Shown: positions 1 through 9,003 of the stretch, in pieces
Position numbering within the stretch: position 1 is the first letter of the stretch
How the letters are laid out: each line of letters starts with the position of its first letter
Assembly: GCF_021729035.1 (NCBI RefSeq)
Contig: NZ_JAJSAP010000002.1
Span: forward strand, 496,001-560,000
Origin: Microbulbifer sediminum
GTDB lineage: Bacteria; Pseudomonadota; Gammaproteobacteria; Pseudomonadales; Cellvibrionaceae
Direction: 5' to 3'
DNA: 64,000 nucleotides
Notes under the pieces: generated by a model
What the model saw: only the letters and a program-made list of their open reading frames with translations
Database searches by the model: none
Told to the model about the DNA's origin: nothing
Position numbers and translations under genes: made by a program

Positions 1-1104
1 CTTTCCAATGGCCGTATGTTCGAAGAGCAGCAGTTCGATGGCTCCCCGATGACCAGTGAGTGGGCAGAGATGCGCGCGAAGTATGAGCCCCTGTTTGAAG
101 TCACCCAGATCAAGGGCCAGAGCGAATCCCACCCCTCCCTGTCACCGGAGGATGAGTTTGCCAACTGGGACCTATGGGATCGCGGTAACCTGATCCTAGT
201 CCCCAAGCCCAAGGGCGCGTTCAAGACCGAGTACTGGCGCGAGGCACTGAAATCCGGCCTCCGACTGCAGGCGGAACTGGGTACCAATCCCTTCCAGTAT
301 GGCGCTAATGGCGCCAGTGACACCCACACCGGCCTATCCACGACTGAGGAAGACAACTTTTTCGGCAAATTCAAGACACTGGAGCCCTCCAACAAGCAGC
401 GCTGGAACTTTCCCCTGCTCGAGGGCAAGAGCGGGGATTTCTACGGCTGGGAACAGGCAGCCTCCGGCATTATGGGTGTATGGGCGAAAGAGAACACCCG
501 GGAGGCCATCTGGGACGCCATGATGCGCAAGGAGACTTTTGCCACCACCGGCCCCCGGATCAAGGTACGCTTTTTCGCTAGCCACGACTTCACCAGGGAG
601 GATGCCGGGGATGACGTTGTTGCCATCGGCTATAAAAAGGGCGTCCCCATGGGTGGCAAACTCAAGGGCGCGGAGCGCGGCCAGCCCATGACTTTCCTGG
701 TGGCAGCGATGAAGGACCCCGAGGGCGCCAACCTTGACCGGATACAGATCATCAAGGGTTGGGTGGACGGCAACGGCGAAACCCACGAAAAAATATACAA
801 CGTCAAGTGGTCCGGCGAGCGCAGCAAGGATGGCAGGGGAAGGATCCAACATGTCGGTAACAGCGTTGACCTGAAGACCGCCGAGTACAAAAATGACATC
901 GGCGCCGAGCAACTGATCGGCTATTTTGAGGACCAGGAATTCAACCCCTTACACAAGGCGGTTTACTACGTTCGTGTCCTGGAGATCCCTACCCCGCGCT
1001 GGACGCTGTACGACAAGGTTCGCTTCGATATCGATATGGACAAGAAAGTCCCCATGGTCCACCAGGAACGCGCCTTTTCCAGCCCGATCTGGTATACGCC
1101 CTGA
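1..1104 (+). CDS. DUF3604 domain protein, C-terminal part (5' truncated by window edge)
   Basis: The reading frame is open from base 1 and ends at a TGA at 1102-1104, so at least 367 codons are present and the true start lies outside the window. The residues match my memory of the C-terminal half of the DUF3604 family: a 'NPFQYGANGASDTHTG' block, 'YGWEQAASGIMGVWAKENTREAIWDAM', 'ATTGPRIKVRFF', and a C-terminal 'AFSSPIWYTP'. DUF3604 proteins resemble PHP-type metal-dependent phosphoesterases and are often found beside sulfatases. The substrate is unknown. The gene runs into the convergent sulfatase with about 70 bp between stops. The first ATG in the window (base 16) is internal and should not be read as a start. 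Family assignment is good; function is not established from sequence. Confidence 0.85.
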   Translation, partial: LSNGRMFEEQQFDGSPMTSEWAEMRAKYEPLFEVTQIKGQSESHPSLSPEDEFANWDLWDRGNLILVPKPKGAFKTEYWREALKSGLRLQAELGTNPFQYGANGASDTHTGLSTTEEDNFFGKFKTLEPSNKQRWNFPLLEGKSGDFYGWEQAASGIMGVWAKENTREAIWDAMMRKETFATTGPRIKVRFFASHDFTREDAGDDVVAIGYKKGVPMGGKLKGAERGQPMTFLVAAMKDPEGANLDRIQIIKGWVDGNGETHEKIYNVKWSGERSKDGRGRIQHVGNSVDLKTAEYKNDIGAEQLIGYFEDQEFNPLHKAVYYVRVLEIPTPRWTLYDKVRFDIDMDKKVPMVHQERAFSSPIWYTP

Positions 1105-1122
1105 AGGCCCGGAAAGAGTGAT

Positions 1123-1154
1123 GAAGGCTGCCGTGCTGAAATCACGGCAGCTTC
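1123..1154. terminator. Hairpin between convergent genes
   Basis: An inverted repeat GCTGCCGTG (1127-1135) / CACGGCAGC (1143-1151), extended by GAA/TTC with one bulged base, sits between the DUF3604 stop and the sulfatase stop. There is no clear T tract on either side, so terminator function is inferred from position. Confidence 0.4.
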
Positions 1155-1174
1155 CACCGCCCCCTGCAAGAATA

Positions 1175-2722
1175 TCAATTACTCCCCGCTGCACCTGACT
1201 TCAGCTGTTCCTCGATTTTCTTCAGGTTGAACGCACCCGGTGTCTGGCTGGGAGGATACTCTTCCATGGTTTTCAGAAACTCTGCAGCCATCTGTTGCAA
1301 CGGAACCAATACGAAGGCCCGCTCCAGCAACCAGTCATAGTAAGTATTCGCGTTATGCTGGGCCCGCTCGAACGGATCCCGGCGCAGGTTGAATATCAAT
1401 GGCACCCGCAGCTCGGTGAAGGGCTCCATCCATACCCCGAATGCCTTGCCGCGATTCTCCAGAAATACCGCTTTCCATGGCTGGTAGCGCATTGCCACGA
1501 TCTGGCCGTCGTCATTGACATAGATAAACTCGTTACGCGGCGACTCTTCAGTCTTGCCGGTAAAGTAATCCAGCATGTTGTAGCCATCGATATAGTTGCG
1601 GTACTTGCGCCCCTCCAGGCGCACGCCGTTCAGCAGTTTCTCCTTGATATCATTATTACCGGCAGCAGCAGCCAGGGTTGGCAGCCAGTCCTCGTGGGAG
1701 ACAATACCATTCAGTGTCTTGCCAGCCGGGAATTTACCGGGCCAGCGGACAAAGGCCGGCACCCGATAGGCCCCCTCCCAGTTTGAGTTCTTCTCACTCC
1801 GGAACGGGGTAATACCCGCATCGGGCCAGGTATTGAAGTGGGGCCCATTGTCGGTGGAATAGAAGACAATCGTATTCTCGGCTATCCCGAGCTTGTCCAG
1901 CAGGTCGAGGAGCTTGCCCACATGCTGGTCGTGCTCGACCATACCATCGATATACTCGTTACTATCCGGTCCCCCCAGGTTCTTGTGCTCCTCCCGGACA
2001 TGAGTCCTGAAGTGCATCCTGGTCGCATTCCACCAGACAAAGAATGGTTTGCCCGCATCGTGGGCACGCTCGATAAAATCGATCGCAGCATTCACCGTTT
2101 CATCATCGATCGTCTCCATCCGTTTCTTCGTCAAGGGGCCGGTATCCTCGATCTCCCCGCCCGCTTTTGTACGGATAACCCCGCGTGGGCCAAATTTCTT
2201 GCGGAAATCCGGGTTTTTCGGATAATCCCGGTTTTCAGGCTCTTCCTCGGCGTTCAGGTGATACAGGTTGCCGAAAAATTCATCGAAACCATGATTTGTT
2301 GGCAGGTGCTCGTCCCGGTCACCCTGGTGGTTTTTGCCAAATTGCCCGGTGACATAACCCAGGCTCTTCATCACGGTTGCGATTGTGACATCGGACTCCT
2401 GCCACCCCTCCTTGGCACCGGGCAGCCCAACTTTCGTCATGCCGGTTCGGACTGGCACGTTGCCACCGAGGAATGCGGCACGACCCGCGGTGCATGACTG
2501 CTGGCCGTAGTAATCGGTAAATGAGAGCCCTTCCTTGGCGATGCGGTCGATATTCGGTGTCTGGTAGCCCATAAGGCCACGGCTGTTGAAGCTGATATTG
2601 GTGATACCAATGTCATCGCCCCAGATCACCAGGATGTTCGGTTTCTGCTGGGCCTGCACCACATTGTGATAACCAAGCAGCACGGCCACCGGAAGAACCA
2701 GAAGCCAGCGTAGTGAATACAT
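1175..2722 (-). CDS. Exported type I sulfatase (arylsulfatase family)
   Basis: A 515-residue sulfatase that should hydrolyse sulfate esters in the periplasm. A signal peptide (about residues 1-24, 'RWLLVLPVAVLLGYHNVVQA') is followed by 'PNILVIWGDDIG', the metal-binding Asp pair of alkaline-phosphatase-fold sulfatases. C77-T-A-G-R81 fits the formylglycine signature C-x-P/A-x-R, so the enzyme would need a formylglycine-generating or anaerobic maturase encoded elsewhere. 'FYSTDNGPHFNTWPDAG' supplies the second metal-site residues. The start chosen is the ATG at 2722, because AAGGAG lies 6-7 bases upstream; a longer frame begins at a TTG at 2743 without such support. It lies about 107 bp downstream of the HAD phosphatase gene on the same strand, a likely transcription unit. 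The sulfated substrate cannot be read from sequence. Confidence 0.92.
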   Translation of the reverse strand: MYSLRWLLVLPVAVLLGYHNVVQAQQKPNILVIWGDDIGITNISFNSRGLMGYQTPNIDRIAKEGLSFTDYYGQQSCTAGRAAFLGGNVPVRTGMTKVGLPGAKEGWQESDVTIATVMKSLGYVTGQFGKNHQGDRDEHLPTNHGFDEFFGNLYHLNAEEEPENRDYPKNPDFRKKFGPRGVIRTKAGGEIEDTGPLTKKRMETIDDETVNAAIDFIERAHDAGKPFFVWWNATRMHFRTHVREEHKNLGGPDSNEYIDGMVEHDQHVGKLLDLLDKLGIAENTIVFYSTDNGPHFNTWPDAGITPFRSEKNSNWEGAYRVPAFVRWPGKFPAGKTLNGIVSHEDWLPTLAAAAGNNDIKEKLLNGVRLEGRKYRNYIDGYNMLDYFTGKTEESPRNEFIYVNDDGQIVAMRYQPWKAVFLENRGKAFGVWMEPFTELRVPLIFNLRRDPFERAQHNANTYYDWLLERAFVLVPLQQMAAEFLKTMEEYPPSQTPGAFNLKKIEEQLKSGAAGSN

Positions 2723-2829
2723 AGATATCTCCTTGCTCCTCAAGGCTTTTCCAATATGTTCAAGTACCCGTGCTCTCCCGCCACATGGCGGCGAAACTTT
2801 CGGGATCGACCAGCTTCAGCAATAACTGG

Positions 2830-3837
2830 CTATTTTTTTTCGAACGGGAAAACGGTTCTCCAGTCATTCTGCATATCAACCACTGTCCAGCCACGCTCTG
2901 GCGCCGCTTTCAATGCCTCGTCAAGACGCCCGACATGGGAATTACGGTCGTAAGCCCACTCCCGGCCCGAGTCCGTATGGTGGAGCAACAGGCCAAAACG
3001 GGGACCCGGCCCGGCTGTGGTGTATTCCAGCATCTGCAGGTCGCCATCGGAGTTGCCAGCGGCAAAGATCGGGCGACGGCCTATGTACTGATAAATGCCG
3101 ACCGGCTTTCCCTCCTTGTCGTCGATCAGATTAATTTCCGGTATTTTTACCAGGACAGGTTGCCCGTCCTTTACCTGGTACTTTGCTTTCAGGCTGCTGC
3201 CCACCACCTGTTCCGGCGGGATTCCATAAGTTTCTTCTGAGAAAGCGCGGACAAAATCAACTCCGCCACCTGACACAATAAATGTCTTGAAGCCGTTGGC
3301 GCGAAGATGCCGGAGAAGCTCCAGCATTGGCTGATACACCATTTCTGTGTACAGCTGCCTGTACTTCGGGTGTCGGGCAGTGGCTAGCCAATTACTGACA
3401 CTTTCATGAAACTCATTGCCAGTCATGCCGCTGTGCGTGGCAGCCAGCAACTTCATCAGCGCCGGCTTGCCGCCCTCCAGCGCCTTACGCGGATCTCCTT
3501 CCAGTATCGATGCGAACGGTTCTTGTTTTTTCCACTCGGGATGCTCCGGAGCCTTCTCCTTGACCTTGTCGATCGCATAGAACAGCTGGAAGTACAATGG
3601 CTTTTCTGCCCATAGAGTGCCGTCGTTGTCGAAGACCGCGATCCGTTCTTCAGGGGGAACATAATCCGACCCACCCTCCTTCGTGACGTTCGCCACAAAC
3701 TCCATAATCGCGTCTTTGGTGGGCCCGTCGGCCCAGGACCGCAGGGGATCTGCTGCCTGGGCCGGTACCGCAGCAAGCAGATAGATTAGAAGAGTCGGTA
3801 TGCCACCCCAAATGCGTGCCATGCATCTCGACATCAT
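2830..3837 (-). CDS. Exported HAD-superfamily phosphatase
   Basis: A 335-residue haloacid-dehalogenase-fold hydrolase, probably a periplasmic phosphomonoesterase. Residues 10-28 form a signal peptide ending near 'AVPAQA'. Motif I is D70-N-D-G-T74 (D70 nucleophile, D72 acid/base), motif II is 'FIVSGGG', and motif IV is 'GNSDGD' near residue 265, the metal-binding loop. The overall arrangement resembles phosphoserine-phosphatase-like exported HADs. Two ATGs are adjacent at 3837 and 3834. The gene precedes the sulfatase on the same strand, with DUF3604 facing both. Sulfatase, HAD and DUF3604 genes are often neighbours in marine Gammaproteobacteria, which hints at a shared role in stripping sulfate or phosphate from an exported substrate (inference). 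Confidence 0.85.
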   Translation of the reverse strand: MMSRCMARIWGGIPTLLIYLLAAVPAQAADPLRSWADGPTKDAIMEFVANVTKEGGSDYVPPEERIAVFDNDGTLWAEKPLYFQLFYAIDKVKEKAPEHPEWKKQEPFASILEGDPRKALEGGKPALMKLLAATHSGMTGNEFHESVSNWLATARHPKYRQLYTEMVYQPMLELLRHLRANGFKTFIVSGGGVDFVRAFSEETYGIPPEQVVGSSLKAKYQVKDGQPVLVKIPEINLIDDKEGKPVGIYQYIGRRPIFAAGNSDGDLQMLEYTTAGPGPRFGLLLHHTDSGREWAYDRNSHVGRLDEALKAAPERGWTVVDMQNDWRTVFPFEKK

Positions 3838-4152
3838 GGGTACCTCAGGCTAAATGGAGAGCGCGCCCTGCAAAATGCGCCCTATTTCACCTTAGCTGCT
3901 GGTGGCGAATTGTGCCTACAGAGGAAAGAAGCGCCACCGGGTGCGAAGCTGCCAGCAGCTGACCTGAACCGGCTTCCCAGATGATTCTGACCGAGTACAG
4001 TGGGCTGCTCATATCTACCAGGTACCAATTTCATTCGCTGGTAACGCTGTTACGGTTGGTTCAGGGCCTGCCCCGGCTATATTGAATACCGGCGCTCACT
4101 TATTTGACATGAATCAGCCCTCGCAATTGCTAAAGAAGCAGAAAATAATGGC
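3838..4152. other. Intergenic region between divergent HAD and cytochrome genes
   Basis: This 315-bp stretch between divergently transcribed genes should hold both promoters. I see no convincing -35/-10 pair and no open frame worth calling. A short palindrome GTAACGCTGTTAC lies near 4040 and could be a regulator site, but nothing links it to a known factor. Confidence 0.4.
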
Positions 4153-6516
4153 ATGAAAATAGATCCCGGGAATTCGATGCCAGGCAAACTGTATCCCTGC
4201 GGGCTCGCGTTGTTGGCCCTTATGACATTGATTTCAGGCTGCGACAGGAACGCAGTACCTGTCGAGGGCAACGAAATTGATGCTTCCGATGCTGCCCCAG
4301 ACTCACCAGACCCAGAGACAGAGGTTGCGGTGGATCAGGTAACCGGGCGCGCAGCCCCTGCCGCTCAGGACCAGGCACAGTATGTCGGCTCCAGGCGCTG
4401 CGGCAGTTGTCACCAGGACCAGCTGCAGGCCTGGCAGGGCTCCCACCATGACCTTGCCATGCAGGAAGTCTCTGAGGAGTCTGTGCTCGGTGAATTTGAC
4501 GGGTCAGGATTCAGCTACCATGGCACCGTATCCCGCTTCTATAGAAAAGATGGCAGCTTCTTCGTCCAGACTGATGGTCCTGACGGCAAACTACAGCACT
4601 ACCCGATCGCCTATACCTTCGGCGCATTTCCCCTGCAGCAATACCTGGTGGAACTCCCGGGCGGCAGGCTACAGGCGCTCCCCCTCGCCTGGGACAGCCG
4701 GAGCGAGGCCGGGGGTGGCCAGCGCTGGTTCCACCTTTACCCGGACGAGGAGATCGCGCCCGGGGATCCTCTGCACTGGACCGGTATCAACCAGAACTGG
4801 AACTTCATGTGCGCGGACTGCCACTCGACGAACCTGCGCAAGAACTTTGATCGGGGCAATAACCAGTTTGCCACGCAATGGTCAGAGATCGACGTGGGAT
4901 GTGAGGCCTGCCACGGCCCGGGCGCGCGCCATGTTGAGTGGGCAGAAACCCGCAGCCCATCAATCAAGGACAAGGGCCTGAACACGGATTTCTCCGGCCG
5001 CATGGCCGTTGCCTGGCATATGGACACCGCCAGCGGGGTTGCCCACCCAGACAAACCCGAGCAGAACCAGGTTGAGATACAGGCCTGTGCGGGTTGCCAC
5101 GCCCGGCGCTCCACCGCCTACCCGGGCGCCAGCCCCGGCAGTGATCTGCTGGATTACTACAACCTCGCGCTATTGGAGGAAGGCCTGTATCACCCGGACG
5201 GCCAGGTTGACGGCGAGGTCTTTGTGTATGGTTCGTTCCTGCAGAGTAAAATGCACGCCGCCGGCGTGACCTGCAGTAATTGCCATGAACCGCACAGCCT
5301 GGAGCTGCGAGTGGAGGGCAATGGCCTCTGTACCCAGTGCCACCAGTCGGGCAGGTTCGATACCGCAGCGCACCACTTTCACCCGCCCGGCAGTAGCGCT
5401 AGCCGCTGTATCAACTGCCATATGCCCGCCAAGGATTTTATGGTGGTGGACACTCGCCGGGACCACAGCTTCCGCATCCCACGCCCGGACCTGTCAGAAG
5501 CGCTGGCCACACCCAATGTCTGTACCGATTGCCACCAGGATCGTGAACACAGCTGGGCTGCAGGTGTACTTGCAAAGAAGTTCGGCCCTCCCGAAGGGAG
5601 CCACTATGGGGAGGCCATTCACGCGGGGCGGCGCAACCTGCCCGGTGCCCCGGCGGCACTCAGCGCCCTGGTCGCCGATGAGTCACAACCATCCATTGCC
5701 CGTGCCACCGCGGTTGGCCTGCTGGGCCGTTATCCTTCCCGGGAATCCGCCCAACTGCTGCAGATGATCGCCCAGCAGGATGACCCGCTGCTGGAGCTTG
5801 GCCTGGCCCAGGGGCTGGAAGCGCTGCCGGAACAGCTACGCCCAGCCCTGGGGATTCCGCTGCTCTTCAGCCAGCAACGAGTGACCCGCGGCCTGGCCGC
5901 CAATGCTCTGGCCGGCACGCCAATCGAGCGGTACCCCCAATCGGTACAGGAACAATTCGCCATTGCGCTGCACGACTACCTGCAGTCCGAAACCTATAAC
6001 GCCGATCGTCCCGAGTCGCTGGTGAACCTGGCCGGCCTGCATGCCCAGCGCGGAAACGTGGACGAAGCAGAGCGCTTCTTTCGGCAAGCAATGTCAGGGG
6101 ATCCCACATACACTCCGGCCTACATCAACCTTGCGGAGCTCTATCGCACCACCGGGCGGGAACAGGCTGCCGAGCAATTGTTGAGGCAAGCGCTTGACCG
6201 GGCAGATGAAAAGGCGGCCGTACTACACAGCCTGGGCCTGTCCCTGGTTCGCCAGCAGCGAACCAGCGAGGCTCAGGAATACCTCCGGCGCGCCACCCGG
6301 GAACCGGCAGCGACTGCCCGCTATACCTATGTATATGCGGTAGCGCTGCACTCTTCCGGGAAACCTGGCCGCGCCCTGCAGGTACTGGAGCAAGGGCTTG
6401 GTCGGTATCCGGGCGATGCGGGCATCCTCAGCGCACTGGTCACCTATCACCGCGAGGCCGGCAACAGTGCGGAAGCCCGGACTTATGAGCAGCGACTACG
6501 CGCCCTGAGCCGCTGA
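4153..6516 (+). CDS. Octahaem c-type cytochrome lipoprotein with TPR tail
   Basis: A 787-residue protein beginning with a lipoprotein signal (lipobox L-I-S-G-C30). Eight CxxCH haem c motifs start near residues 83, 220, 250, 312, 374, 393, 419 and 457, the array typical of multihaem electron-transfer proteins. Residues about 490-590 look like alpha-helical HEAT-type repeats ('ARATAVGLLGRYPSRESAQLL'). From about 615 to the end there are TPR units ('LVNLAGLHAQRGNVDEAERFFRQAM', 'AYINLAELYRTTGREQAAEQLL'). The likely role is extracytoplasmic electron transfer with a protein-docking module; the redox partner is unknown. An alternative start is the ATG at 4177, which gives a more usual 22-residue lipoprotein signal; the upstream sequence does not decide between them. 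No other respiratory gene is adjacent. Confidence 0.88.
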   Translation: MKIDPGNSMPGKLYPCGLALLALMTLISGCDRNAVPVEGNEIDASDAAPDSPDPETEVAVDQVTGRAAPAAQDQAQYVGSRRCGSCHQDQLQAWQGSHHDLAMQEVSEESVLGEFDGSGFSYHGTVSRFYRKDGSFFVQTDGPDGKLQHYPIAYTFGAFPLQQYLVELPGGRLQALPLAWDSRSEAGGGQRWFHLYPDEEIAPGDPLHWTGINQNWNFMCADCHSTNLRKNFDRGNNQFATQWSEIDVGCEACHGPGARHVEWAETRSPSIKDKGLNTDFSGRMAVAWHMDTASGVAHPDKPEQNQVEIQACAGCHARRSTAYPGASPGSDLLDYYNLALLEEGLYHPDGQVDGEVFVYGSFLQSKMHAAGVTCSNCHEPHSLELRVEGNGLCTQCHQSGRFDTAAHHFHPPGSSASRCINCHMPAKDFMVVDTRRDHSFRIPRPDLSEALATPNVCTDCHQDREHSWAAGVLAKKFGPPEGSHYGEAIHAGRRNLPGAPAALSALVADESQPSIARATAVGLLGRYPSRESAQLLQMIAQQDDPLLELGLAQGLEALPEQLRPALGIPLLFSQQRVTRGLAANALAGTPIERYPQSVQEQFAIALHDYLQSETYNADRPESLVNLAGLHAQRGNVDEAERFFRQAMSGDPTYTPAYINLAELYRTTGREQAAEQLLRQALDRADEKAAVLHSLGLSLVRQQRTSEAQEYLRRATREPAATARYTYVYAVALHSSGKPGRALQVLEQGLGRYPGDAGILSALVTYHREAGNSAEARTYEQRLRALSR

Positions 6517-6583
6517 CGCTGTTTCCTGCACTGGCGCACGTCCATGTGCGTTGTGATTGCATGCCTCTCTTTAATATCATCCG

Positions 6584-7591
6584 TCAATCGTCCCCCCGGT
6601 TCCGCTCCCGCCACTGTCGTGGCGGCAGGCCTGTCCAGCGCTTGAAATTGCGACTGAAAACGGCGATATCCGCATAGCCCAGGTTCAACGCCAACTCGGT
6701 AATCGTCATTTCGCCATGTTGCAGATGCTGCCGCGCCAGCTCCTCCCGTGTGTCCCGGAGCAGTTGCCTGAAGCTGGTCCCCTCCCCTCGCAACCGCCGC
6801 TGCAACACCCGCGGGTGCAGATCCAGTGACGCCCCAACCCGCTCCAGGCTGCACTCCCCGCTGGCAAGCAACCCGCTGATCACATGGCGCACCTGTGTGG
6901 GCAGATGCCCCGGATGCCGAGCCTCCAGCTCTTCAATCCGCTGCCGGAAGTGATCGCGCAGCAGGTTTTCGTCGTCGCGGGGCTTGCGGTTGGTCCAGCT
7001 GGCGGGATAGCTGACGCCACAGAACTCACTGGCAAAGATCACCCGTTCCGCGTAGCGCTCGGGTACAGCATACCTGGTGGGAGGCTCCCACTGGGGCAGG
7101 TGCAGGCGGGGCTGGCGGGACGTCGTCTTCACCAGCTGCTGGATTGTGTTAAAGGCATGGGCTGCACTGAGCTGCATCAGCTGCAACAGCCCGGAAGCAT
7201 TGGTAAAGTCAAACTGCAGCTGCAACTCGACCCGGTCACCACTGGCCAGCTGCCGGATATGTAATCCCTCGGCATGCAGGCTGATATGGCTCTGCGCATG
7301 CTCCAACGCCTCCCACAGGGACGTCTGGTGCCGGATCGACAGGACAATTACCTCGCCCAGGGGCAGCGCCGGCTGGGCGGCAGCAAGTTGAAGGCCAAAC
7401 AACGGGGCGTCACAGGCCCGGGCGGCACTGTCCAGCAGGTCTGCGATCCGCACATAGGAAACATAGGTATCCGGATCGCGCAGCTGGACATCGCTGAAGC
7501 CCGTCGTACGCAATACCCGTGCCGGATTGCCGCCCAGCTTACTGACCAGTTGCTCAAACCCCTGGATGGCGCCTGCACGCACCAGAAACAT
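6584..7591 (-). CDS. AraC-family transcriptional regulator (OruR/ArgR-like architecture)
   Basis: A 335-residue regulator with an N-terminal 'arabinose-binding'-type ligand domain (about residues 15-205) and a C-terminal AraC double helix-turn-helix (about 235-330). The HTH signature is visible in 'SLERVGASLDLHPRVLQRRLRGEGTSFRQLLRDTREELARQHL' and 'ITELALNLGYADIAVFSRNFKRWTGLPPRQWR'. The protein should bind DNA and respond to a small effector. It is divergent from the SDR gene at 7909, with a 317-bp shared promoter region, and probably controls that gene. A second AraC protein of the same architecture lies at 9004-10020. Confidence 0.9.
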   Translation of the reverse strand: MFLVRAGAIQGFEQLVSKLGGNPARVLRTTGFSDVQLRDPDTYVSYVRIADLLDSAARACDAPLFGLQLAAAQPALPLGEVIVLSIRHQTSLWEALEHAQSHISLHAEGLHIRQLASGDRVELQLQFDFTNASGLLQLMQLSAAHAFNTIQQLVKTTSRQPRLHLPQWEPPTRYAVPERYAERVIFASEFCGVSYPASWTNRKPRDDENLLRDHFRQRIEELEARHPGHLPTQVRHVISGLLASGECSLERVGASLDLHPRVLQRRLRGEGTSFRQLLRDTREELARQHLQHGEMTITELALNLGYADIAVFSRNFKRWTGLPPRQWRERNRGDD

Positions 7592-7908
7592 ACTTGGCCG
7601 CCTCTGAAAAGCTGCACCGGGAACGATGGACCGACCCGAATCCCTGCCGTGACATTATGGTCCCACACCTTCCAGCATCCCTTTTCCGGCAGATGGCCGT
7701 CGGTTTTTTCGGACCAGGCAAACGGGTTCGCCAAAAATCAAAAAGTGGTCATAAATAATCAAGCTGTCAAATACCGCTTGTACTTAGACTTCTCCGCCCA
7801 AAGGCAGCCCTGGCCCCGCCTCGCGAACGATGAGCTGCCCCCTCCCCGGTCCGGGCAATGCCCGGGCCCGGCAATCCCGGTACTCCCTGATACAGAAACC
7901 GAGACCCG
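7592..7908. other. Divergent promoter region, AraC regulator / SDR
   Basis: This 317-bp region separates the divergent regulator and SDR genes. An AT-richer stretch at about 7735-7790 ('AAAAGTGGTCATAAATAATCA') is the likeliest place for promoters and an AraC operator. I could not define half-sites with confidence and see no open frame to call. Confidence 0.4.
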
Positions 7909-8892
7909 ATGTATCCATTGAATTCAGCCCTGGTCACCGGCGCAGGCGGCTTTATCGGCCGCTACCTAGTACAACAGCTGATCGCTGATGGCATCGAGGT
8001 AGTGGCCCTGCGCCAGCCTGGAGAGTTGCTACCACCCGAATGGCGGCGCCATGTGCGCATTGTCACCGGGGACATCCGTACCCTCACCGCCCTGGAGGCG
8101 CGGATTGGTCCGGTAGACGCCGTATTTCACCTCGCTGCGCTGGTGAGCGACTGGGGCCCCCGCAAAACACACTTTGACATCACCGTGGGCGGCACGGCCC
8201 AGGCAATCGAACTGGCCCTGCGCTGGAACGCCCGCTTCATCCTTGCATCCAGCATCTGCGTCTGGGGCGATGCCCTTTCCCGCGGTCGACTTGATGAGAA
8301 CAGCCCCCTGGGAAGGCCTACCGCTCCCTATGAGTTCTGCAAGCAGCAACAGGAGCGCCTGACCCGCCAGGCGGTCGTCCACGGGGGCCTGCGTGCCACC
8401 ATCGTGCGGCCGGGCAATGTCTACGGTCTCGGCAGCCCCCTCTGGGTGGAGACCCTGGCCGGGCTGCTGCGAAAACGCCGACCCTGCCTGCTGGGCAGCG
8501 GCGACTGGGATGCGGGCCTGGTACATGTGCGCAACCTGGTTGCCATCATGCTGGCCAGCGCACGTTCCAATTACTCCCGGGGCGACATTTTCCTGGCTGC
8601 AGACGGACTCGGTATTACCTGGCGAGAGTACCTGGATCACCTGGCGCATATTCTCAACGCCCCGGCACCAGTATCCATTCCCCGCGCCGCCGCCGTAGCC
8701 GCGGCACCGCTGCTGGAATTTGCCGCACGCCTGCTCGGTCGCCAGGAGCGGCCACTGTTCACACGCCAGGCCTGCCGGCTTGTCGGGGGACCCAACGAAT
8801 TCTATCCGGAGAAAGCAGAACGCCTCCTGGGATACACACCGGTGATCACTTTCGAGGAGGCCATGGACGAGCTGCGGCCCCACTTAAGCTGA
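7909..8892 (+). CDS. Extended SDR, NAD-dependent epimerase/3-beta-hydroxysteroid dehydrogenase-like
   Basis: A 327-residue Rossmann-fold oxidoreductase of the extended short-chain dehydrogenase type. The NAD(P) motif T10-G-A-G-G-F-I-G17 and the catalytic Y141-E-F-C-K145 (YxxxK) are intact, with an upstream Ser in 'ILASSICVWGD'. 'IVRPGNVYGLGSPLWVETLAGLLR' is the usual NAD-epimerase substrate-domain start. The family includes sugar-nucleotide epimerases and 3-beta-hydroxysteroid dehydrogenases; the lack of sugar genes nearby and the company of two AraC regulators and a Baeyer-Villiger-type monooxygenase favour a lipid or alicyclic alcohol substrate (inference). The gene stands between two leftward regulator genes. 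Confidence 0.83.
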   Translation: MYPLNSALVTGAGGFIGRYLVQQLIADGIEVVALRQPGELLPPEWRRHVRIVTGDIRTLTALEARIGPVDAVFHLAALVSDWGPRKTHFDITVGGTAQAIELALRWNARFILASSICVWGDALSRGRLDENSPLGRPTAPYEFCKQQQERLTRQAVVHGGLRATIVRPGNVYGLGSPLWVETLAGLLRKRRPCLLGSGDWDAGLVHVRNLVAIMLASARSNYSRGDIFLAADGLGITWREYLDHLAHILNAPAPVSIPRAAAVAAAPLLEFAARLLGRQERPLFTRQACRLVGGPNEFYPEKAERLLGYTPVITFEEAMDELRPHLS

Positions 8893-9003
8893 ATCCCCCG
8901 ACAATCACTCACAAACAGGATCGAGAGACTGGCCCGGACAATCCACTTTGGCGGGCTGTGCCAATGCACCCAGCGACCGGGCCATGCACCGGGGCAGTGG
9001 TGC

